From: Paraburkholderia dinghuensis
GTDB taxonomy: Bacteria > Pseudomonadota > Gammaproteobacteria > Burkholderiales > Burkholderiaceae
Direction of reading: 5' to 3'
Assembly (NCBI RefSeq): GCF_003837865.1
Contig: NZ_RQIS01000015.1
Span: forward strand, 1-49,883
Length of the DNA: 49,883 bases
The notes beneath the pieces were generated by a model. That model ran no database searches, was not told where the DNA came from, and saw only the letters and a program-made list of their open reading frames with translations. Below, piece after piece: positions 44,155-49,883 of the stretch (position 1 is the stretch's first letter; every line of letters starts with the position of its first letter). The position numbers were made by a program, and so were the translations under genes.

Positions 44155-46851
44155 ATGCAAAGGACTTTCCGCCATTGCGCCTTACACGCACTGTGTACGC
44201 AATTCCTGGCCACCCTGGCCGCGCTTGCCTGCACGCTCTGCATGAGCGCCGCCAACGCCGCGCCGCAACCCGCGAACCAACCGGGCGCCGCAGCCCCCGC
44301 AAATCCCGCCGCCCCCGTCGTGCTGACGCCCGCCCAGGCGCGCGCCGCACTGCAGGTGCTTGACGATCCGGCGCAGCGCGCTCACGTGGAAGACACGCTT
44401 CGCGCGATCGCAGCCGCCGGCGCGCTCGCCACGCCTGCCCCCGCACCCGCAGCGATGAGCGCACCGGCAACCGCGACGCCCGCATCCGCGCCGCTCGGCC
44501 ATGCACTGCGTTCGAACGGCCTCGTGCTGCAGATCGCCGATCACGCCGCACGCAGTGCGCAGATTCTCGGCGCGCGTCTGCTGCAATCACGCACGGCACT
44601 CTTCGATCTGGCGTCGGCTCGCGACTGGTGGACCGAGCGCCTCGGTACACCTGCCGGACACGCCATGCTGCTCGCCCTGCTGCGCGTCCTGCTGCTCACG
44701 CTCGCGCCCGCACTGATCGCCGAGGCGCTGACGCGCCGCGCCATCACGCGGCCACATCGCACGATCGTCGCCTACGCCACGGCCACGCTCGGCGACACCG
44801 CGCCCGCGACTAACCGGCCCGAAAACGACAAAGACGCAAGCGAAGACCAGGCGAAAGCCCTGCGCACTGCCGCAGGGATGGAGAGCGCCGGGCCGTCCGC
44901 GGTGTCGAGCAACGAAGCGAACGCCGATCCACACACCAACGTGCAAGCAAGCACTGCCGCGCGCACAACACCGGGGCAAACCGCGGGGCAAACGGCCGGC
45001 GCACTGGCAAGCGTGATGAGCCTGCCCCATCGCCGCGTGCACCACTGGATGCGGCTGCAACGCCTACCCGCCGCACTGCTGCTCGCCTCGCTCGAACTCC
45101 TTCCCGTGATTGCGTTCGGGCTGTGCGCGGCCGGCGTGCTCTCGCTGTTTGGCGCCAGCGACGCCCCGTTCGCGGAGTCAGTCGGTCAACTCGTCGATAC
45201 GTATGTGATCTGCCGCATCGTGATCGCGGTCGGTGCGCTGCTGTTCGCACCCGACGCCGACGCCCTGCGCCTGATGCCGCTCTCCGGCACGGCAGCGGTG
45301 TTCGCCCAGCGCTGGACCACGCGCATCGTCGTGATCGGCGGCGTGGGCGGTGCGTTGACTGCGGCGGTGCCGCTCGGCATGACCGACGATGCGCATCTCG
45401 CCCTCGTGAAGATCGTCACGTTGATTGGCCACCTTGCGCTAGCCGTCATGATCCTGCAGTGCCGCCGTCCCGTCGCCGACGCAATGCGCCGCTCGGCCTC
45501 CGGGCGCAGTTCGCTTGCGTACCTCGTTCAGTGGTTCGCCGATATCTGGGCCGGTGTCGCTGTTTTCGTCGTGATCGCGCTGTGGCTCGTGTGGGCACTC
45601 GACGTGCGCGGCGGCTACAGCGAGTTACTGCACGCAGGCGGAATTTCGCTCGCTGTGCTGCTCGTCGCGCGCGTGGTCGCGATCGTCGTGCTCGGCGCGG
45701 TCGGCCGCGTGTTCGACCCGCTCGGCAATCGCGACGACATCTCCATCACGCAGCGCCGCGCCTATCGCTATTACCCGGCGCTGCGGCTGATTGCGACCGC
45801 GACCGTCTGGCTCATTACGCTCGATGTGCTGCTGCACGTCTGGGGTCTGCACCCGGGCCGCGTGCTCGTGAGCGCGCCGATCGGTCACCTGCTCGGCTCC
45901 GCGCTCGCGACGATCGTCGTGGCGATCGTCGTCGCCGTCGTGATCTGGGAAGCCGCGAACGGCGCTGCCGAACGCCGCCTCGAGGCCTGGACCGATGCCG
46001 GCGACTACGTGCGCGCCGCCCGCCTGCGCACGCTGCTGCCAATGTTTCGCACCACGCTCTTCGTCGCGATCTTCATCATCGTCGGGCTGACCGCGCTATC
46101 GCAGCTCGGCGTCAACACGGCGCCGCTCATCGCGGGCGCGAGCATCTTCGGCGTGGCGCTCGGATTCGGCTCGCAGAAGCTCGTGCAGGACTTCATCACG
46201 GGTATCTTCCTGCTGACCGAAAACGCGATGCAGGTGGGCGACTGGGTGACGGTGGCGGGCGTCTCGGGCTCGGTCGAATTCCTGTCGATCCGCACCGTGC
46301 GACTGCGCGGCGGCGACGGCTCGCTCTACACCGTGCCGTTCAGTTCGGTCACGACAGTCAACAACACGAATCGCGGCATCGGCAACGCGGCAGTGAAGGT
46401 GGCGATCGCGTACGGCGCGGACGTGACGCGCGCCGTCGACACCATGAAGCAAATCGGCGCCGAACTGCGCGCCGACGACCAGTTCAAGGACGGCATTCTG
46501 AGCGACTTTGCCTACTGGGGCGTCGATCAGGTGGACGGTGCGAGCGTGACGCTGGTCGGGCAGATCCAGTGCAAGGACTCCGCGCGCTGGCCGGTGCAGC
46601 GCGAATTCAACCGGCGGCTCCTCGAGCGCTTCACGGCGCTCGGCATTGCGCTCGCGAATCCGCAGCGCAATTTCGTGGTGGGCCTGCCGGGCGCGAGGGA
46701 CGTCGAAGGACAGACCGGCAACGCCGACGATGACGGTGCCTCCGGCGATACAGCGCGCGCGTCGCAGCGTACCGCACACGAGAGCAAGCCTCGCAACGGC
46801 CAGTCCGGCGACGGCCACGGCTCATCGGGCACGGGACGTAAGCCGTCCTGA
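44155..46851 (+). CDS. large MscS-family mechanosensitive channel (YbiO-like)
   Basis: An 898-residue inner-membrane protein. ATG 44155 starts a signal-like segment (FLATLAALACTLCMSAANA). Residues 30-200 are an Ala/Pro-rich periplasmic domain, then about ten membrane helices. The MscS core lies near 640-830: pore helix GASIFGVALGFGSQKLVQDF (about 660-680), beta domain VGDWVTVAGVSGSVEFLSIRTVRLRG in pattern, and the C-terminal alpha/beta vestibule. Residues 850-898 form a hydrophilic, repeat-like tail. E. coli YbiO (about 740 residues) has a similar layout, so this is a longer relative. The channel releases solutes under hypo-osmotic shock. Confidence 0.92.
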   Translation: MQRTFRHCALHALCTQFLATLAALACTLCMSAANAAPQPANQPGAAAPANPAAPVVLTPAQARAALQVLDDPAQRAHVEDTLRAIAAAGALATPAPAPAAMSAPATATPASAPLGHALRSNGLVLQIADHAARSAQILGARLLQSRTALFDLASARDWWTERLGTPAGHAMLLALLRVLLLTLAPALIAEALTRRAITRPHRTIVAYATATLGDTAPATNRPENDKDASEDQAKALRTAAGMESAGPSAVSSNEANADPHTNVQASTAARTTPGQTAGQTAGALASVMSLPHRRVHHWMRLQRLPAALLLASLELLPVIAFGLCAAGVLSLFGASDAPFAESVGQLVDTYVICRIVIAVGALLFAPDADALRLMPLSGTAAVFAQRWTTRIVVIGGVGGALTAAVPLGMTDDAHLALVKIVTLIGHLALAVMILQCRRPVADAMRRSASGRSSLAYLVQWFADIWAGVAVFVVIALWLVWALDVRGGYSELLHAGGISLAVLLVARVVAIVVLGAVGRVFDPLGNRDDISITQRRAYRYYPALRLIATATVWLITLDVLLHVWGLHPGRVLVSAPIGHLLGSALATIVVAIVVAVVIWEAANGAAERRLEAWTDAGDYVRAARLRTLLPMFRTTLFVAIFIIVGLTALSQLGVNTAPLIAGASIFGVALGFGSQKLVQDFITGIFLLTENAMQVGDWVTVAGVSGSVEFLSIRTVRLRGGDGSLYTVPFSSVTTVNNTNRGIGNAAVKVAIAYGADVTRAVDTMKQIGAELRADDQFKDGILSDFAYWGVDQVDGASVTLVGQIQCKDSARWPVQREFNRRLLERFTALGIALANPQRNFVVGLPGARDVEGQTGNADDDGASGDTARASQRTAHESKPRNGQSGDGHGSSGTGRKPS

Positions 46852-47308
46852 CGACCTCGTCTGTGCCTGTCGGCGGTGAGATTTTCTACGAAGGAAACCG
46901 CACGCCGGTGCGCACCGCACGCGCGCCGAACTCACCCTGCCAGCCCCCGAAAATGCTCACCTCAAGCTGTTCAGGCCCGCCGTAACGATCCATCAGTACG
47001 GCGGACTTTTCAGTCCAATCAATGACCTGCGCGTGGCGTCACGATCCGGCGCTCAAATATCGCGTGACCTCCCGAAGAAGCTCACCCTTCATCGTCGTGC
47101 CTGAACACGAAGTTCCAGCAGGCACGCGTGCGCGTAGAAGGCCCGCTGCGAGCGGCTCGTTCCGGGATGGATAAGTCTTGAATGCGCAAAGAGCGGGCGC
47201 ACCTGCGCGCCGCTAGCGAATAGATGCCCGGACGAACGCCCGGGCGCGAGTCGTACAGCGTGCGGACGGACAGGCGACGGCAACCCGCCGGCACTTGCCC
47301 TTCGCCGC
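46852..47308. other. intergenic stretch between the channel and ABC genes
   Basis: The two flanking genes converge here. No gene, clear terminator or repeat recognised. Confidence 0.5.
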
Positions 47309-48646
47309 TTACACCTCGACGTCTTCGAGGCTGAAGATTTCAGACTGGTCGTTGTACGAAAAGATCTCGCCGTAACGGCCCCAGTCGATCACGGTATCGA
47401 GCGTTTCCTCGGCGACGACATCGGAGAGGAAGTCTTCGAGTTCCTGCTCGAAACGCACGCGCGGTGCGCGGTGTCCCGGACGCTCGCCCAACACCTTCTT
47501 GATCCGCGCCGCGAGCGGCACGTGACGCAGCAGGTGCTCCGCGAACATCATCTTGCGCGCCTGCGTACCCATCTCGACAAACACGCGCGCGGGCGGCGTG
47601 AGCAGCAGGTCGCCGTCGCGCACGTCCGCGAAGCCGAGCAACTGAAGCATTTCGGCGATCGGGAACAGATCGTCCACTTCCAGATGCAGCGAGCGCGCGA
47701 TTTCCGGCATGTCGGCGCGACCGTGGTACGGCGCGGCCGCCAGCGTCTCGATGAGACCCGCCATCAGGTTGGTCGAAACGTTCGGCAGACGGCTGCCCAC
47801 TTCGAGCCCGCCGCGCGACGCCGCGCTCGCCTCGCGCGCGGTCATCTTCGCGTAGATGTCGTCGACGAGCCTGCGGAACGCCGGGTCCAGACGGTTGCGC
47901 GGATGCTTGAACGGCACCTTGATCTCGGCGACGACACGGCCCGGATTCGACGACAGCACGAGAATACGGTCGCACATGAACACCGCTTCTTCGATGTTGT
48001 GCGTGACGATCAACACCGACTTGATCGGCATGCGGCCCTGGGTCCAGAGATCGAGCAGGTCGGTACGCAGCGTTTCGGCGGTCAGCACGTCGAGCGCCGA
48101 GAACGGTTCGTCCATCAGCAGCAGCGTCGGATCGACGACGAGCGCGCGCGCGAAACCCACGCGCTGACGCATGCCGCCAGAAAGTTCGCGCGGATAAGCG
48201 TTCTCGAAGCCGTCGAGACCGATCAGGTCGATCGCCGCCAGCGCGCGTTCGCGGCGCTCGCGCGCGCCCACGCCCTGCGCTTCGAGGCCCGCTTCCACGT
48301 TCTGCAGCACGGTGAGCCACGGAAACAGTGCGAAGGTCTGGAACACCATCGCGACACCTTCGGCCGGGCCTTCGAGCGGCTTGCCGAGCCAGTCGACTTC
48401 ACCGGCCGTCGGCTCGATGAGACCCGAGATGATGCGCAGGAGCGTCGACTTGCCCGAGCCCGAGCGGCCCAGCAGCCCGACGATCTCACCCTCGCGCAGC
48501 GAGACGTTCACGTTGTCGAGCACGAGTCGTTCGTCGTCGGTCTTCCCGAAGCCACGCGAAACGTTGCGCACGGAGAGCACTTCCGCGCCGCGGGTGGGAC
48601 GCATCGGCGCGATCAGGTCGGGGGTAACGAGTTTCGGATTCAGCAT
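47309..48646 (-). CDS. ABC transporter ATP-binding protein with AAA-associated C-terminal domain
   Basis: A 445-residue ATPase of the nitrate/sulfonate/bicarbonate-type (TauB/SsuB-like) transporters. Walker A is G60-RSGSGKST68, the Q-loop VFQTFALFPWLTV, signature LSGGMRQR (155-162), Walker B LLLMDEP (175-181), and the H-loop VTHNIEEA. Residues from about 310 to 430 are an extra winged-helix-like AAA-associated domain (EIARSLHLEVDDLFPIAEML, LGFADV, HLLRHVPLA) seen in long versions of this family. The gene follows its permease by 11 bases on the same strand. Confidence 0.92.
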   Translation of the reverse strand: MLNPKLVTPDLIAPMRPTRGAEVLSVRNVSRGFGKTDDERLVLDNVNVSLREGEIVGLLGRSGSGKSTLLRIISGLIEPTAGEVDWLGKPLEGPAEGVAMVFQTFALFPWLTVLQNVEAGLEAQGVGARERRERALAAIDLIGLDGFENAYPRELSGGMRQRVGFARALVVDPTLLLMDEPFSALDVLTAETLRTDLLDLWTQGRMPIKSVLIVTHNIEEAVFMCDRILVLSSNPGRVVAEIKVPFKHPRNRLDPAFRRLVDDIYAKMTAREASAASRGGLEVGSRLPNVSTNLMAGLIETLAAAPYHGRADMPEIARSLHLEVDDLFPIAEMLQLLGFADVRDGDLLLTPPARVFVEMGTQARKMMFAEHLLRHVPLAARIKKVLGERPGHRAPRVRFEQELEDFLSDVVAEETLDTVIDWGRYGEIFSYNDQSEIFSLEDVEV

Positions 48647-48657
48647 CGCGGTCTACC

Positions 48658-49883
48658 TCAGTCGAGCCGCAGCCGGGACTCGGCGTACGCATACAGCGGA
48701 CGCCAGAGCACGCGGTTGAACAGCGTGACGAACAGGGACATCACGGCGATGCCCACAATGATTTTTGGAAAGTCGCCGGCGGCGGTCATCTGTGCGATGT
48801 ACGCGCCGAGCCCGTGCGCCTCAACCTTCGTATCGCCCCACTGGACGAATTCGGAGACGATGCTCGCGTTCCACGCGCCGCCCGACGCCGTGATCGCGCC
48901 AGTGACGTAGTACGGGAAGATGCCGGGCAACATCGCCTGGCGCCACCACTGCCAGCCGCGGATGCGGAAATTCGTGGCCGCTTCCTTGTAGTCGTTCGGA
49001 TAGGCCGTCGCGCCCGCGATCACGTTGAACAGGATGTACCACTGCGTGCCGAGCACGATCAGCGGCGAGAGCCAGATATCCGGATTCAGGTGGAAGCGCA
49101 CGATAACGATCACGAACACCGGAAACAGCAGGTTCGCCGGGAACGCGGCGAGGAACTGCGCGAGCGGCTGGACCTTTTCGGCAAGCGCGGGACGCAAGCC
49201 AATCAGCACGCCGAGCGGCACCCAGATCACCGAAGCGATCGCGATCAGCAGAATGACGCGCAACAGTGTGATGAGGCCGAGCACGAGCACGTGGCCGACT
49301 TCGTCGAGCGTCACGCCCGTGCGCACGTAGGCCACGACGCGCCAGACGACGTAGACAGTCAGCACGATCACGAAGACGGCCCAGACCACATCGCCGACAC
49401 GCGAGCGCTTGCTGCGCGTCGCGCTGACCACGGGCACGGCTTTCGGTAGCTGCACACGGATCGGAATGCGCGCGAGCGTGGCGAGCAGCATGCCCATCGG
49501 CACGAGCAGGCGGTGAATCAGGCGCGTGCGGCGGATCAGGTCGAGCAGCCACGACTCTGGCGCATCGCCCGAACTCGTGGTTTCCATGCGGAATTTGTCG
49601 GCCCACGCGACGAGCGGACGGAACAGGAACTGGTCGTACGCAAGGATCACGACCGTCATCGTCAGGATCACCCAGCCCACAGCGCCGAGATTCTTATCGG
49701 AGATCGCCTGTGCGAGATACGCGCCGATGCCGGGCAGCGTAATCGTCTTGTTGCCGACCGTGATCGCTTCGGAGGCGACGACGAAGAACCAGCCCCCCGA
49801 CATCGACATCATCATGTTCCAGATGAGGCCGGGCATCGAGAACGGCACTTCGAGCTTCCAGAAGCGCTGCCAGCCGGTCAGGT
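48658..49883 (-). CDS. ABC transporter double-permease protein, 5' end outside the window
   Basis: About 408 residues are visible, with the frame open to the right edge; the GTG at 49848 is internal, since WQRFWKLEVPFSMPGL reads through it. The visible N-terminal part is the end of a first permease module. After a cytoplasmic linker a second full binding-protein-dependent permease module follows (about 190-400: LIAIASVIWVPLGVLIGLRP, FPANLLFPVFVIVIV, YKEAATNFRIRGWQWWRQAMLPGIFP with the EAA-type loop). Two modules fused in one chain form a complete transmembrane pore. It pairs with the ATPase gene 11 bases downstream. A binding-protein gene is probably just outside. Confidence 0.9.
   Translation of the reverse strand, partial: LTGWQRFWKLEVPFSMPGLIWNMMMSMSGGWFFVVASEAITVGNKTITLPGIGAYLAQAISDKNLGAVGWVILTMTVVILAYDQFLFRPLVAWADKFRMETTSSGDAPESWLLDLIRRTRLIHRLLVPMGMLLATLARIPIRVQLPKAVPVVSATRSKRSRVGDVVWAVFVIVLTVYVVWRVVAYVRTGVTLDEVGHVLVLGLITLLRVILLIAIASVIWVPLGVLIGLRPALAEKVQPLAQFLAAFPANLLFPVFVIVIVRFHLNPDIWLSPLIVLGTQWYILFNVIAGATAYPNDYKEAATNFRIRGWQWWRQAMLPGIFPYYVTGAITASGGAWNASIVSEFVQWGDTKVEAHGLGAYIAQMTAAGDFPKIIVGIAVMSLFVTLFNRVLWRPLYAYAESRLRLD

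Noticed and set aside
45123..46733. 536-codon frame inside the mechanosensitive channel gene
   Set aside because: Extremely Arg-rich alternative frame, expected from GC3 bias; the channel frame has clear MscS motifs.

Overview
The window looks like part of a chromosome of a Burkholderiaceae bacterium (Paraburkholderia/Caballeronia/Burkholderia type). The basis is high GC, strong GC3 coding bias, the protein families present (MarR-EmrAB-NodT efflux, Aer-type chemoreceptor, TAXI-TRAP binding protein, DedA-rhodanese fusion), and short dispersed intergenic repeats of a kind familiar from beta-proteobacteria. No rRNA, tRNA, CRISPR array or complete insertion sequence was recognised. Assignments rest on reading translations and motifs by eye; no database search was possible.

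Region 1 (1 to about 14.9 kb) is loose and accessory-like, with long gaps, repeats and decayed genes. It opens with a possible transposase tail against an N-terminally shortened Lrp/AsnC regulator. A DUF1326-DUF2182 pair with Cys/His/Met-rich sequences follows. Then come an AT-richer secreted protein, a secreted alpha/beta hydrolase with a duplicated C-terminal module, a small membrane protein, an LpxL/HtrB-type acyltransferase, a 17-kDa-antigen-like protein and a TauE/SafE permease. A chimeric MBL-hydrolase/AraC pseudogene, an orphan PstS, a B12-binding-like radical SAM protein and an IS5-type transposase remnant complete it. Recurrent motifs sit at 2682-2748, 3948-3980, 5847-5873, 6403-6470, 7706-7733 and 8380-8395.

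Region 2 (14.9-26.3 kb) is dense: a GST, a TAXI binding protein, a thiolase-MarR pair, an AhpD-type protein with a divergent AraC regulator, and a marR-emrA-emrB-nodT tripartite efflux operon followed upstream by a LysR gene. The two MarR proteins are paralogues. Related TGCAT/ATGCA palindromes lie upstream of the thiolase, in front of emrA and over the second marR start, so the two units may share regulation.

Region 3 (26.4-34.8 kb) is signal transduction. A four-gene minus-strand operon encodes a CheA-like kinase fused to a transmembrane sensor, HAMP and PAS (no CheW-like domain), a membrane-anchored truncated chemoreceptor tip, a CheX-like phosphatase and a CheY-like receiver. This is the best candidate here for an under-described system. 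An AraC regulator, a LysE exporter, a pair of DnaA-box-like repeats and an Aer-type receptor with a strong terminator follow.

Region 4 (34.8-49.9 kb) mixes small unknown genes and relics with solid genes: a DedA-rhodanese fusion, a cNMP-binding/thioredoxin-reductase-like flavoprotein lacking CxxC, a methyltransferase, a thioredoxin, a large YbiO-like MscS channel, and an ABC transporter whose double permease runs off the right edge.
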